In this document: positions 27,559 through 37,612 of the stretch, one piece after another
How the letters are laid out: each line of letters opens with the position of its first letter
Numbering within the stretch: the stretch's first letter is position 1
NCBI RefSeq assembly: GCF_013282725.1
Contig: NZ_CP054043.1
Span: 1,426,001-1,490,000, forward strand
Direction of reading: 5' to 3'
DNA length: 64,000 nucleotides
From: Yersinia mollaretii ATCC 43969
GTDB taxonomy: Bacteria; Pseudomonadota; Gammaproteobacteria; Enterobacterales; Enterobacteriaceae
The notes under the pieces: model-generated
Told to the model about the DNA's origin: nothing
Seen by the model: only the letters and a program-made list of their open reading frames with translations
Database searches by the model: none
Translations under genes and position numbers: made by a program

Positions 27559-29650
27559 CGATCTCTTTTCATTACTGATGGGTAAGTTGGATTTAGCATG
27601 GAGAAAAAAGGTTCCACAGATTTTACAAACTGAATCATCCGAATGTGGCGTAGCAAGTTTGGCAATGGTATTTCACTATTTTGGCTTACACATTGATCTG
27701 TTCAACTTACGGCAGCAGTTCGGCACATCAACTCGAGGTGCAACACTGAATACATTGATGGATATTGCCAGCTCACTCAAGTTTAAAAGTCGTGCTTTAT
27801 CGATTGATATAGATGAGCTTTCTGCACTGAAAACCCCCTGTATCCTACATTGGGATCTCAATCATTTTGTGGTGTTGGTCGCGGTACGACGAAATTGCAT
27901 TGTTATTCACGATCCTGCTTTAGGGCGTCGAGCTATTGGTGTGCATGAGCTATCTCAGCATTTCACGGGTATTGCGTTGGAGTTATGGCCGGATAGTGAT
28001 TTTACCCCTGTGATTCAACAAAGCCGATTACAACTGCGCCGCCTACTCTCCAATATCAGTGGGTTAAAGGGGGCACTAACCAAAATATTTTGCCTCTCAC
28101 TGATTATTGAGGCCGTTAGTTTGCTCATGCCAGTTGGTACGCAACTGGTTTTAGATCATGTCATTCAAGCCAGTGACCACCATTTATTGGCGCTAATTTG
28201 CACTGGCCTACTGTTTTTTATTGTGTTCCGAACCGCTGTAGCAATGTTACGTTCGTGGACAACTGTTGTGATGGATTCACTGATCGATGTGCAGTGGAAG
28301 GCGGGTATGTTCGGCCATCTTATGGCGCTGCCACTGACCTATTTTGAAAAACGTAAATTAGGTGATATCCAATCGCGTTTTGGTTCTCTGGACACTATCC
28401 GAACCACTTTTACGACCAGTATGGTTAACAGTATTATCGACGGCATTATGTCTGTTGGCGTGCTGATTATGATGCTGATGTACGGCGGCTGGTTAGTTTG
28501 GGCTGTGCTGGGGTTCACTGCGGTATATGTCATTATGCGATTGATGACCTACAACTATTATCGGCAGGCATCCGAGGCGTTACTGGTTAAAAGCGCAAAA
28601 GCTAGCTCGCACTTTATGGAAACGCTGTACGGTATTGGCACACTAAAAGCACTGGGGCTGTTAAAGACTCGTGCTCAATTCTGGTTGAATCTGAATATTG
28701 ATACGACTAATGCAGGTATTCGCATCACGCGACTGGACATGCTATTCGGTGGTGTGAATGCCTTTATCGCTGCTTGTGATCAGGTCATTATTCTGTGGCT
28801 GGGGGCGTCACTGGTCATCGATAATCAAATGACGCTGGGGATGTTCGTCGCATTCAATGCCTATCGTGGTCAGTTCTCTGAGCGTGCGAGTAGCTTGATT
28901 GGTCTGATACTGCAACTGCGGATGCTCAGCCTGCATAATGAGAGAGTGGCGGATATTGTGCTATCGGAGCCAGAAAAGGAGATGCCACTGCGGCAGTTGT
29001 TTTCGCCAAATACCGCAGTAACTCTGGCTGCGCATGATTTGATGTATCAATACGACAGTTTCTCTAAGCCAATAATTAATCAAATGAGTTTTGAGATTAA
29101 ACCTGGTGAACACATTGCTTTTGTCGGGCCGTCTGGTGTGGGGAAAACCACATTAATAAGATTGTTGAGTGGGCTGTTGGAGCCGAGTGCTGGGAGAGTG
29201 TTAGCCAATGGACTCGATATTCACACCATTGGCATTAATAACTATCGCCAATGCATTGCCTGTGTGTTGCAGGATGACAAATTGTTCGCTGGCTCTATTG
29301 CAGAGAATATTGCCAGTTTTGACTCTTCTTTGGATCGAGATTTGATGGTGACTTGTGCCCGCCAATGCAATATTCATGACGATATTATGCAAATGCCAAT
29401 GGGATATGAAACGCGACTGGGAGAGTTGGGGGGCAGCTTATCTGGCGGGCAAAAACAGCGTTTGTTGATCGCTCGAGCCTTATATCGCCGCCCCGGAATT
29501 CTTTTTATGGATGAGGCAACCAGTCATTTGGATTTGAATAATGAAGACTATATCAATGCTAGCATTACCGCTTTAGATATCACTCGAGTTATCATTGCTC
29601 ACCGCCCTTCAACCATTGCTTCGGCTGATCGTGTGATTACATTGGCTTAA
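27551..29650 (+). CDS. cvaB: CvaB-like peptidase-containing ABC transporter
   Basis: 699 residues (CvaB 698). Three parts are visible. The N-terminal C39 peptidase (about 15-145) has catalytic Cys in TESSECGVASLAM, His/Asp region HWDLNHFVVL and HDPALGRR. The transmembrane domain (about 165-445) includes LMPVGTQLVLDH and KLGDIQSRF. The ATPase domain has Walker A GPSGVGKTT, signature LSGGQKQR, Walker B ILFMDEA and the H-loop IIAHRP. It should cleave both precursors after Gly-Gly and export the cores. Its stop lies 5 bp from the convergent btsS stop, marking the right edge of the insertion. Confidence 0.95.
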   Translation: MNNDLFSLLMGKLDLAWRKKVPQILQTESSECGVASLAMVFHYFGLHIDLFNLRQQFGTSTRGATLNTLMDIASSLKFKSRALSIDIDELSALKTPCILHWDLNHFVVLVAVRRNCIVIHDPALGRRAIGVHELSQHFTGIALELWPDSDFTPVIQQSRLQLRRLLSNISGLKGALTKIFCLSLIIEAVSLLMPVGTQLVLDHVIQASDHHLLALICTGLLFFIVFRTAVAMLRSWTTVVMDSLIDVQWKAGMFGHLMALPLTYFEKRKLGDIQSRFGSLDTIRTTFTTSMVNSIIDGIMSVGVLIMMLMYGGWLVWAVLGFTAVYVIMRLMTYNYYRQASEALLVKSAKASSHFMETLYGIGTLKALGLLKTRAQFWLNLNIDTTNAGIRITRLDMLFGGVNAFIAACDQVIILWLGASLVIDNQMTLGMFVAFNAYRGQFSERASSLIGLILQLRMLSLHNERVADIVLSEPEKEMPLRQLFSPNTAVTLAAHDLMYQYDSFSKPIINQMSFEIKPGEHIAFVGPSGVGKTTLIRLLSGLLEPSAGRVLANGLDIHTIGINNYRQCIACVLQDDKLFAGSIAENIASFDSSLDRDLMVTCARQCNIHDDIMQMPMGYETRLGELGGSLSGGQKQRLLIARALYRRPGILFMDEATSHLDLNNEDYINASITALDITRVIIAHRPSTIASADRVITLA

Positions 29651-29655
29651 AACGC

Positions 29656-31350
29656 TTATTCACTCGCCGTAATAAACGGTAATTTAATAATAATCCGAGT
29701 GAACTTCTCTGCCTCGCTGATGACGGTGACACCATATTCGTTGCCGTAGCGGACTTTAATTCGCCGATCGACCAGATTCATCCCCAAACCATCGCCATTG
29801 GGGCGCGGTTGGTATAACCCGGCATTATCTTCCACTGCCAGTATAAGCACATTGTCATCCAATTTGCCGTGCAAGGTAATTCGCCCATGGCTGAACATCT
29901 GTGATGTACCGTGCTTAATGGCGTTTTCGACCACCGGTTGCAGGGAAAATGCGGGTAGTCGGGCATCCATCAGTTCATCCGATAATGAGATTTCGACACT
30001 CAGGCGATCTGCAAAGCGCGCCTTTTCTATTTCCAAATAGGCCTTAACATGCTCAATTTCATCACTCAGCGTCACCACATCGTGGCTGCGTTTGAGGTTT
30101 TTGCGGAAAAATGTCGACAGAGAGAGCACTAATTTGCGGGCATGATCGGGATTACGGCGAATCACCACCGACAAGGTATTGAGTGCATTAAAGAGAAAAT
30201 GGGGATTGACCTGCGCGTGGAGCAATTTTATTTCAGATTGCGCGAGCAGTTGCTTCTGTTGTTCAAATTCACCGGCCAGAATCTGCGCGGATAACAGGTG
30301 AGCAATACCTTCGCCTAAGGTGCGGTTAATACTGGAGAATAATTTACTTTTCGGCTCATACAACTTGATGCTGCCAATCACCCGATGCTCTTCGCCACGT
30401 AGGGGAATCACCAGTGTGGAGCCAAGCTTACAGGTCGGCGAAATAGAGCAGGTATACGCCACGGCGTTACCATCGGCATAGACCACCTGATTTAGCTCAA
30501 TCGCGCGGTGGGTGTGGTCTGAGGTAATCGCACTCCCCACCCGATGGTGGTCAGAACCGGTGCCGATAAAGGCCAGCAACTTCTCGCGGTCAGTGATGGC
30601 GACGGCCCCCACACCCAGCTCCTCATACAGAATACGTGCCACCCGCATACTGTTCTTCTGGTCAAAACCATGACGTAGCAACCCCTCCGCACGGGCGGCA
30701 ATTTGCAGGGCTTTGGCCGAGAATGCCGTGGTGTACTTTTCGAAAATAGCTCGCCTGTCCAATAAGATGCGCATAAACATGGCGGCCCCAATGGTGTTGG
30801 TGATCATCATCGGCAGAGCAATGTTCTCGACTAGTTCGACCGCCTCGTTGAAGGGGCGGGCAACCGCCAGAATAATCAGCATTTGCAACACTTCCGCGAC
30901 CAGTGTCACCCCGGCAACCACCAGCGGTTGGAACAGTAGATCAAGGCGGTTTTTTCGAATCAGATAGCTGTGGAGGAAGCCACCCAGTAACCCCTCGGCG
31001 ACGGTCGATAACATACAGGCGCTGGCAGTCATTCCACCCATAGAGTAGCGGTGTAACCCGCCGGTCAGCCCCACCAGAAACCCGACCGATGGCCCTCCCA
31101 GCACGCCGCCCAATACTGCACCAATAGCGCGGGTATTGGCGATAGAGTCCTCAATATGCAAGCCAAAATAGGTGCCCATGATGCAGAACATGGAGAAGGT
31201 GAGGTAGCACACCAGCTTATGGGGCAAGCGAATGGTCACCTGCATCAACGGGATAAACAGCGGCGTTTTACTCAACAGATAGGCAATGACCAGATAGACA
31301 CACATCTGTTGCAGAAGGGAAAAAATCAGTTCGACCTGGCTGACGCCCAT
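29656..31350 (-). CDS. btsS: Pyruvate-sensing histidine kinase BtsS (YehU)
   Basis: 564 residues from ATG 31350. The N-terminal 5TM-LYT domain (LLQQMCVYLVIAYLLSKTP, then NTRAIGAVLGGVLGGPSVG) is followed by a GAF-like part, then the LytS-type His kinase with phospho-acceptor region LLHAQVNPHFLFNALNTLSVV and ATPase motifs VVENAIKHG and GLGMNLVDRR. It is highly similar to E. coli BtsS, which senses extracellular pyruvate. The partner response regulator gene btsR normally follows the kinase, but here the microcin transporter gene occupies that side. It diverges from glgB. Confidence 0.93.
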   Translation of the reverse strand: MGVSQVELIFSLLQQMCVYLVIAYLLSKTPLFIPLMQVTIRLPHKLVCYLTFSMFCIMGTYFGLHIEDSIANTRAIGAVLGGVLGGPSVGFLVGLTGGLHRYSMGGMTASACMLSTVAEGLLGGFLHSYLIRKNRLDLLFQPLVVAGVTLVAEVLQMLIILAVARPFNEAVELVENIALPMMITNTIGAAMFMRILLDRRAIFEKYTTAFSAKALQIAARAEGLLRHGFDQKNSMRVARILYEELGVGAVAITDREKLLAFIGTGSDHHRVGSAITSDHTHRAIELNQVVYADGNAVAYTCSISPTCKLGSTLVIPLRGEEHRVIGSIKLYEPKSKLFSSINRTLGEGIAHLLSAQILAGEFEQQKQLLAQSEIKLLHAQVNPHFLFNALNTLSVVIRRNPDHARKLVLSLSTFFRKNLKRSHDVVTLSDEIEHVKAYLEIEKARFADRLSVEISLSDELMDARLPAFSLQPVVENAIKHGTSQMFSHGRITLHGKLDDNVLILAVEDNAGLYQPRPNGDGLGMNLVDRRIKVRYGNEYGVTVISEAEKFTRIIIKLPFITASE

Positions 31351-31880
31351 GTTAGGTGACCACAATGTTGTCTGAGATGGATTGTCTGAGATGGGTTATT
31401 TTTGGCGCGATTATACCCACATTTCGATGCGGAAAATTTTAACTGCCGCCCTTTTTAGCGAAAAAAGGCGTTATATCGCCAAACCTGAGTCCGGCTTCCT
31501 ATTTCTACTCTTTCTTGGGGGAAATGCGAGTCCGGCTATTTTCATGCCATGACTTAGGATTTTTATGTCACTGGCCTATTTCTTACGTAGCGTAAACGTC
31601 GTTTTTACCTCTGTTTTACGTGAGAAAAAATTTCATTAGCAGTAAGCCAATTTTTTTAGCCTCCTTTGACTATGCTTATAGTTTGGGTCAAAAAACTCAG
31701 CTGATAGCGCCTTATTGTCAGAGAAAAAACGGATTTGGGCATTAAATCAACTTATTGGTTGATCATTGACCTTAATCACGATTCAAACATGAAATGGATT
31801 GCATGATAAAAAGGTCATTTTCTAGTTAGGTTGTTCGGAATTTGTCCAAGAATCATGTCATTAATCATAGGAAGAATGCC
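31351..31880. other. btsS / glgB divergent promoter region
   Basis: 530 bp without a supported gene. It contains a TTACG-TAG-CGTAA dyad at about 31582-31594 and an AT-rich stretch before glgB. The site AGGAAG (31869-31874) decides the glgB start. No operator could be assigned to a named regulator. Confidence 0.45.
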
Positions 31881-34085
31881 ATGCCAGTACTTCCCGACCG
31901 TCAGGTGATTAATCAGATTATTTCCGGCCACTATGCCGATCCTTTTTCCGTCTTGGGAATGCATCAAACTGCGCAGGGGTTACAGGTGTGTGCTCTGCTG
32001 CCAGATGCCAAAGAAGTGTGGTTGGTCGAAACTGACACTGGCCGCAATATTGCCCAATTGAGCTGTGAAGACCCCCGTGGTTTTTTTATTGCTAAGCTCC
32101 CTCGTCGCAAAACGCCCTTTCGTTATCAGTTCGCCGTGACTTGGCAAGATAGTGCACAAATCATCGAAGATCCCTACCGTTTCGGCACCTTATTGCAGGA
32201 TATTGATGTCTGGCTGTTGGCCGAAGGCACCCATTTGCGCCCTTATGAACGGCTGGGGGCGCATTTGATGACTCTAGACGGGGTGGCCGGTGTCAGCTTT
32301 GCGGTTTGGGCACCCAATGCCAAACGGGTCTCGGTGGTGGGTGAGTTTAACTTTTGGGACGGTCGCCGTCATCCGATGCGCTTACGCCGTGAAAACGGCA
32401 TTTGGGAGCTGTTTCTGCCCGGTGTCGAGGTTGGTCAGCTGTATAAGTTTGAGGTTATCGACAGCCATGATCAGATGCGGTTGAAAGCGGACCCTTACGC
32501 GTTTAAAGCTCAGATGCGGCCAGAAACTGCGTCGATAGTCAGCCCATTGCCTGATGTGGTGGCGAATACCCCCCAACGTCAAAAAGCCAATGATTTGCGC
32601 TCGCCCGTTTCTATCTATGAAGTGCATCTCGGTTCGTGGCGTCGCCACACCGAGAATAACTTTTGGCTCAGTTACGGCGAGTTAGCCGATCAACTGGTCG
32701 AATACGTCAAATATATGGGCTTTACCCATGTCGAGCTGCTGCCGATTAACGAGCATCCGTTTGATGGCAGTTGGGGGTATCAGCCATTGGGGTTATATGC
32801 CCCGACCCGTCGTTTCGGGACGCCGCAGGATTTCAAAGATTTCGTCGCCAAATTCCATGATGCGGGAATTAACGTCATTCTGGATTGGGTTCCCGGTCAC
32901 TTCCCCAGTGATGAGCACGGCTTAGCCCAGTTTGATGGCACTTCGCTGTATGAATATGCCGATCCGCGCGAAGGTTATCATCAGGATTGGAATACCCTGA
33001 TCTATAACTATGGCCGCAATGAAGTACGTAACTATCTGGCGGGGAATGCATTTTACTGGATGGAGTGTTTTGGCATTGATGCCCTGCGTATTGATGCCGT
33101 GGCCTCAATGATCTATCGCGATTATAGCCGGGCCGAAGGGCAGTGGGTGCCTAACTATTATGGTGGGCGGGAAAATCTGGAGGCGATCGCTTTCCTGCGT
33201 TACACCAATCACACCATTGGCGTTGAGCGCCCCGGTGGCGTGACCATGGCGGAGGAGTCTACCGATTTCCCTGGAGTGACATTGCCGCCGGATGCGGGGG
33301 GATTGGGCTTCAACTACAAATGGAATATGGGCTGGATGCACGACACGCTCAATTACATGCAGTGCGATCCTGTTCACCGCAAATACCACCATAATCTGAT
33401 GACTTTCGGTATGTTGTATGCCTATACCGAGAATTTTATCCTGCCTATCTCTCATGATGAAGTGGTGCACGGCAAGCGCTCGGTGCTGGATCGGATGCCG
33501 GGAGATGCATGGCAGAAATTTGCTAATCTGCGCGCCTACTACGCCTTTATGTGGGCGCATCCCGGTAAGAAATTGCTGTTTATGGGCTGTGAGTTTGCGC
33601 AGGGGCGTGAGTGGAATTTCGACACCAGTCTGGACTGGCATTTGCTGGATGATGAAAATGGCTGGCACGCGGGTGTGCAGCGCTTTGTTCGTGATCTTAA
33701 CCATTGCTATCAACAGCATGCGCCACTCTATGAGTTGGATTATCAACCTGCCGGTTTTGAATGGCTGGTGGTCGATGACCATGAAAACTCAGTGTTTGCT
33801 TTCTTACGCCGCGATGCTAATGGCGGTGAATTGATTGCTATCAGTAACTTCACTCCCGTCCCGCGTTACCACTATCGGGTAGGTATTCCGCAGGGGGGCC
33901 ATTATCGTGAAGTGCTGAATTCTGACTCTGAATTTTACCGTGGCAGCAATATGGGTAATCAGGGGGGGATTCATAGCCATAATGTGGGTAGTCATAACCA
34001 CGCGCATTCATTGCTGCTCACTCTGCCACCACTGTCGACGATTTATCTGTTGCGGGAGGATTTTGTCACGGGAGGGGCTGGATGA
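31881..34085 (+). CDS. glgB: 1,4-alpha-glucan branching enzyme
   Basis: 734 residues from ATG 31881, with AGGAAG 6 nt upstream; an in-frame TTG at 31842 is rejected. It introduces alpha-1,6 branches in glycogen. An N-terminal CBM48-like domain precedes the GH13 barrel with motifs [18 protein letters not shown] (nucleophile Asp), MAEESTDFP (acid Glu) and [12 protein letters not shown]. The stop overlaps the glgX start (ATGA). It heads the glgBXCAP operon. Confidence 0.96.
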   Translation: MPVLPDRQVINQIISGHYADPFSVLGMHQTAQGLQVCALLPDAKEVWLVETDTGRNIAQLSCEDPRGFFIAKLPRRKTPFRYQFAVTWQDSAQIIEDPYRFGTLLQDIDVWLLAEGTHLRPYERLGAHLMTLDGVAGVSFAVWAPNAKRVSVVGEFNFWDGRRHPMRLRRENGIWELFLPGVEVGQLYKFEVIDSHDQMRLKADPYAFKAQMRPETASIVSPLPDVVANTPQRQKANDLRSPVSIYEVHLGSWRRHTENNFWLSYGELADQLVEYVKYMGFTHVELLPINEHPFDGSWGYQPLGLYAPTRRFGTPQDFKDFVAKFHDAGINVILDWVPGHFPSDEHGLAQFDGTSLYEYADPREGYHQDWNTLIYNYGRNEVRNYLAGNAFYWMECFGIDALRIDAVASMIYRDYSRAEGQWVPNYYGGRENLEAIAFLRYTNHTIGVERPGGVTMAEESTDFPGVTLPPDAGGLGFNYKWNMGWMHDTLNYMQCDPVHRKYHHNLMTFGMLYAYTENFILPISHDEVVHGKRSVLDRMPGDAWQKFANLRAYYAFMWAHPGKKLLFMGCEFAQGREWNFDTSLDWHLLDDENGWHAGVQRFVRDLNHCYQQHAPLYELDYQPAGFEWLVVDDHENSVFAFLRRDANGGELIAISNFTPVPRYHYRVGIPQGGHYREVLNSDSEFYRGSNMGNQGGIHSHNVGSHNHAHSLLLTLPPLSTIYLLREDFVTGGAG

Positions 34086-36070
34086 CCTGTCTGACTCAAG
34101 GATTCCCGACCCCAATAGGTGCCCATTTTGATGGGGCGGGGATAAATTTCACCTTGTTTTCCGCTCATGCTGAGCAGGTAGAGCTGTGCCTGTTTGATGA
34201 TGATAATCAGGAGCTGCGGATTCCTTTACCCGCCCGCACCGGGGATATTTGGCATGGCTACCTCCCCGGAGGAAAACCGGGGCAGCGCTACGGTTATCGG
34301 GTCAGCGGGCCATTTGAGCCGCAGCAGGGCCATCGTTTTAATCCGCATAAATTACTGATAGACCCCTGCGCCCACGCGCTAGATCACAAAGTGGGTGATG
34401 ATCCGCGTTTAAGTGGTGGGGTCAATCAACCTGACGAGCGGGACAGTGCTGCTGCCGTGCCGAAATGCATTGTGGTGCATGAAGAATATGATTGGCAGGG
34501 GGATCGATCCCCCACGATTCCGTGGGGCAATACGGTGATTTATGAAGCCCATGTCCGTGGCTTAACCCGGCTGCATCCCGATATTCCCGCTGATCTGCGC
34601 GGGACTTATGCCGGTCTGGCCCACCCCGCCATGATTAACTATCTGAAAAAACTAGGCATTACCACCTTAGAACTGCTGCCGGTGCAATTCCATGTCGATG
34701 AGCCACGGTTGCAGAAAATGGGGCTGAGTAATTACTGGGGCTACAACGTGCTGGCCCCTTATGCGGTCGATCCTGATTACGCCTCGGGTCGTGAGGGCGT
34801 TTCTCCGCTCAAAGAGTTCCGCGATGCCGTCAAAGCCCTGCACAAAGCGGGTATCGAAGTGATTCTCGACGTGGTGTTCAACCACTCGGCTGAATTGGAC
34901 GTTTTCGGCCCCACCTTGTGTCAGCGCGGTATCGACAACGCCAGCTACTACTGGCTCACCCCTGAAGGTGAGTACGACAACATGACCGGCTGCGGCAATG
35001 CGCTGCGCCTAAATCACCCCTATGTGATGCAGTGGGTTATCGAGTGCCTGCGCTATTGGGTCGATTGCTGCCATGTTGACGGTTTTCGTTTTGATTTGGG
35101 AACGGTGCTGGGTCGTACTCCCGCTTTTGACCAACACGCGCCCCTGTTTGCCGCTTTAGCCGCCGATGAACGGCTCAGCGCCTGCAAAATGATTGCGGAG
35201 CCTTGGGATATCGGCTTGGGCGGTTATCAATTGGGCCAATTCCCCACCGGTTTTAGCGAGTGGAATGACCAATATCGCGATGTGATGCGCCGTTTTTGGT
35301 TACGGGATGATCTGCCGCGAGGGCTGTTTGCCCAGCATTTTGCCGCCTCCAGTGCGCTGTTCGAACAGCGGGCGCGCTTGCCCTCCGCCAGCATCAATCA
35401 AATTACCGCCCATGATGGTTTTACCTTGCTGGATTTGCTCTGTTTTAACCAAAAGCACAATCAAATCAATGGTGAAGAGAACCGTGATGGCAGTGATAAC
35501 AACCTCAGCAATAATTTTGGCAGTGAAGGGTTGGTGGCTGACGAGGCTATCTGGCAACGGCGTAAATCGTGCCAGCGGGCTTTACTGGCCACCTTGTTAT
35601 TGTCGCAGGGGACGCCGATGCTGCTGGCGGGTGATGAGCAGGGTCATAGCCAGCAAGGTAACAATAATGCGTATTGCCAAAACAACATCCTCACTTGGCT
35701 CGATTGGGGCAGTGCGGATAAAACATTAACGGCATTTACCGCTGAGCTTATTCGGCTACGCCAGCAAATTCCGGCCCTGATTAAAGATGCATGGTGGCAG
35801 GAGGGGGATGGCAATGTGCAGTGGTTGGATAGTCAGGGGCAAGTGTTGAGTGGTGCGGCTTGGGAGCAGGGTAGCCAAAAACAGCTGCAAATCTTGCTGT
35901 CACAGCGCTGGCTGGTGGTGATTAACGCCACTGACCAACCGTGTGACATGCACTTACCTGCGGGAGAGTGGGAGGGGGTTCCTCCTTTTGGGCCATCAGA
36001 GCATGAGGGGCCATTAACCGTATGGAATGGGGCTGCGCATGACATTTGCGTGCTCGTACAGAAATCTTAA
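34082..36070 (+). CDS. glgX: Glycogen debranching enzyme
   Basis: 662 residues, isoamylase-type GH13. It hydrolyses alpha-1,6 links in limit dextrins left by phosphorylase. Visible motifs: an N-terminal CBM48 domain ([20 protein letters not shown]), [18 protein letters not shown] (nucleophile Asp), KMIAEPWD (acid Glu) and [17 protein letters not shown] overlaps the glgB stop by 4 bp; 10 bp separate its stop from the glgC ATG. Confidence 0.95.
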   Translation: MTCLTQGFPTPIGAHFDGAGINFTLFSAHAEQVELCLFDDDNQELRIPLPARTGDIWHGYLPGGKPGQRYGYRVSGPFEPQQGHRFNPHKLLIDPCAHALDHKVGDDPRLSGGVNQPDERDSAAAVPKCIVVHEEYDWQGDRSPTIPWGNTVIYEAHVRGLTRLHPDIPADLRGTYAGLAHPAMINYLKKLGITTLELLPVQFHVDEPRLQKMGLSNYWGYNVLAPYAVDPDYASGREGVSPLKEFRDAVKALHKAGIEVILDVVFNHSAELDVFGPTLCQRGIDNASYYWLTPEGEYDNMTGCGNALRLNHPYVMQWVIECLRYWVDCCHVDGFRFDLGTVLGRTPAFDQHAPLFAALAADERLSACKMIAEPWDIGLGGYQLGQFPTGFSEWNDQYRDVMRRFWLRDDLPRGLFAQHFAASSALFEQRARLPSASINQITAHDGFTLLDLLCFNQKHNQINGEENRDGSDNNLSNNFGSEGLVADEAIWQRRKSCQRALLATLLLSQGTPMLLAGDEQGHSQQGNNNAYCQNNILTWLDWGSADKTLTAFTAELIRLRQQIPALIKDAWWQEGDGNVQWLDSQGQVLSGAAWEQGSQKQLQILLSQRWLVVINATDQPCDMHLPAGEWEGVPPFGPSEHEGPLTVWNGAAHDICVLVQKS

Positions 36071-36080
36071 GGAGTCAGCC

Positions 36081-37367
36081 ATGGTTAAATTCGAAAATAA
36101 AGACCCGTTGATGTTGGCCAGACAATTACCGAATAAAACGGTGGCGCTGATTTTAGCGGGCGGTCGTGGTTCGCGGCTGAAAGATTTGACCGCCACCCGC
36201 GCCAAGCCTGCGGTCCATTTTGGCGGCAAGTTTCGCATCATCGACTTTGCGCTCTCTAACTGCCTGAACTCCGGCATCCGCCGCATTGGCGTCATTACCC
36301 AGTATCAGTCCCATACTCTGGTCCAGCATATTCAGCGCGGTTGGTCATTTCTCAATGAGGAGATGAACGAGTTTGTGGATCTCCTGCCTGCCCAGCAGCG
36401 CCTCAGCACAGAGCAGTGGTACAAAGGCACGGCGGATGCGGTTTATCAGAATCTGGATATTATTCGCCGCTATGATGCGGAATATATTGTCATTCTGGCG
36501 GGTGATCATATCTACAAGATGGATTACTCGCGCATGCTAATAGACCATGTGGAGAAAGAGTCTGATTGTACTGTCGCCTGTATTCCGGTCCCAATTAGCG
36601 AGGCCAGTGAATTTGGGGTGATGGAGGTGGCTGACGATTTTCAGGTGACCGCTTTTTATGAAAAACCCGCCAACCCGCCCGCCATGCCGGGTCGACCGGA
36701 TATGGCGCTGGCGAGCATGGGGATCTATATTTTCAATGCCGATTATCTGTTTAAGTTATTGGAAGAAGATCGGCACACCCCCGGCTCGACCCATGATTTC
36801 GGCAAAGATTTAATCCCGAAAATCACCGCGCAAAAAGCCGCGTGGGCGCATCCGTTTGATCTCTCCTGTGTGACCTCCAATGCGGATCTGCCCCCTTACT
36901 GGCGTGATGTCGGAACACTGGACGCCTATTGGCGGGCCAACCTCGATCTGGCTTCGGTCACCCCTGAGCTGGATATGTATGACCGCGCCTGGCCGATCCG
37001 AACCCATATGGAACCCTTGCCGCCCGCCAAATTTGTGCAAGACCGCTCTGGCAGTCACGGCATGACCATGAACTCGCTGGTCTCTGGCGGCTGTATTGTC
37101 TCCGGCTCGGTGGTGGTGCATTCGGTGCTGTTCCCTCGGGTGCGAGTGAACTCATTCTGTACCATTGACTCCACCCTGCTGCTGCCGGATGTCAATGTCG
37201 GGCGATCGTGCCGCTTACGCCGCTGCATTATTGACCGGGCCTGCCAGATTCCTGAGGGGATGGTGATTGGGGAGAACGCCGATGAAGACAGCGCGCGTTT
37301 TTACCGCTCTGAAGGTGGCGTGGTGTTAGTGACGCGGGCGATGCTCGCCAAGTTAGCGGCCAAATAG
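36081..37367 (+). CDS. glgC: Glucose-1-phosphate adenylyltransferase
   Basis: 428 residues from ATG 36081, behind AAGGAGTCAGCC; an in-frame ATG at 36027 lies inside glgX. It makes ADP-glucose, the glucosyl donor, and is the allosterically controlled step. The nucleotide motif is [16 protein letters not shown], followed by [31 protein letters not shown] and GDHIYKMDY; a left-handed beta-helix domain ends the protein. In the family the enzyme is activated by fructose-1,6-bisphosphate and inhibited by AMP. Confidence 0.96.
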   Translation: MVKFENKDPLMLARQLPNKTVALILAGGRGSRLKDLTATRAKPAVHFGGKFRIIDFALSNCLNSGIRRIGVITQYQSHTLVQHIQRGWSFLNEEMNEFVDLLPAQQRLSTEQWYKGTADAVYQNLDIIRRYDAEYIVILAGDHIYKMDYSRMLIDHVEKESDCTVACIPVPISEASEFGVMEVADDFQVTAFYEKPANPPAMPGRPDMALASMGIYIFNADYLFKLLEEDRHTPGSTHDFGKDLIPKITAQKAAWAHPFDLSCVTSNADLPPYWRDVGTLDAYWRANLDLASVTPELDMYDRAWPIRTHMEPLPPAKFVQDRSGSHGMTMNSLVSGGCIVSGSVVVHSVLFPRVRVNSFCTIDSTLLLPDVNVGRSCRLRRCIIDRACQIPEGMVIGENADEDSARFYRSEGGVVLVTRAMLAKLAAK

Positions 37368-37390
37368 GGCTATTTTATTTGCCACTTTGA

Positions 37391-37550
37391 ACTTGGGCAG
37401 TGCTCACAAAATGCATGCATTTTGAACGCCCTTTAGGGCGGCCCGTAGGGGGAGCGTGCGACTAAAATCCTCACGTACTACGTGTACGCTCCGGTTTTTG
37501 CGCGCTGTCCGCGTCCAAATTGGCTGCAACAATAACGCCCATTTGGGTGA
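37391..37550. repeat. Dyad-rich intergenic repeat between glgC and glgA
   Basis: Contains the palindromes CAAAATGCATGCATTTTG (37407-37424) and GCCCTTTAGGGC (37428-37439), and an inverted pair around GGAGCGTG...CACGTACTACGTGTACGCTCC. I recall the segment around ACGTGTACGCTCCGG as a dispersed element of Yersinia/Serratia genomes, but only one copy is in this window. It would be transcribed within the glg operon. Confidence 0.45.
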
Positions 37551-37612
37551 TTTCTAGTTAATTAGAAGTTATCGCTGTATTGAGTAAAACCAGATTGGGA
37601 TTAGGAGTGATA

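Noticed and set aside
26281..29650. The exporter as an RTX/hemolysin-type secretion system
   Set aside because: The ABC protein has an intact C39 peptidase with Cys and His, and the closest recalled match throughout is CvaAB, so it is a GG-leader peptide exporter. There is no RTX gene nearby.
33105..33782. A 225-codon open frame on the minus strand opposite glgB
   Set aside because: It lies wholly inside glgB, has no family features and a His/Arg-rich shadow composition; other long antisense frames in glgP, malQ and feoB are the same kind of artefact.
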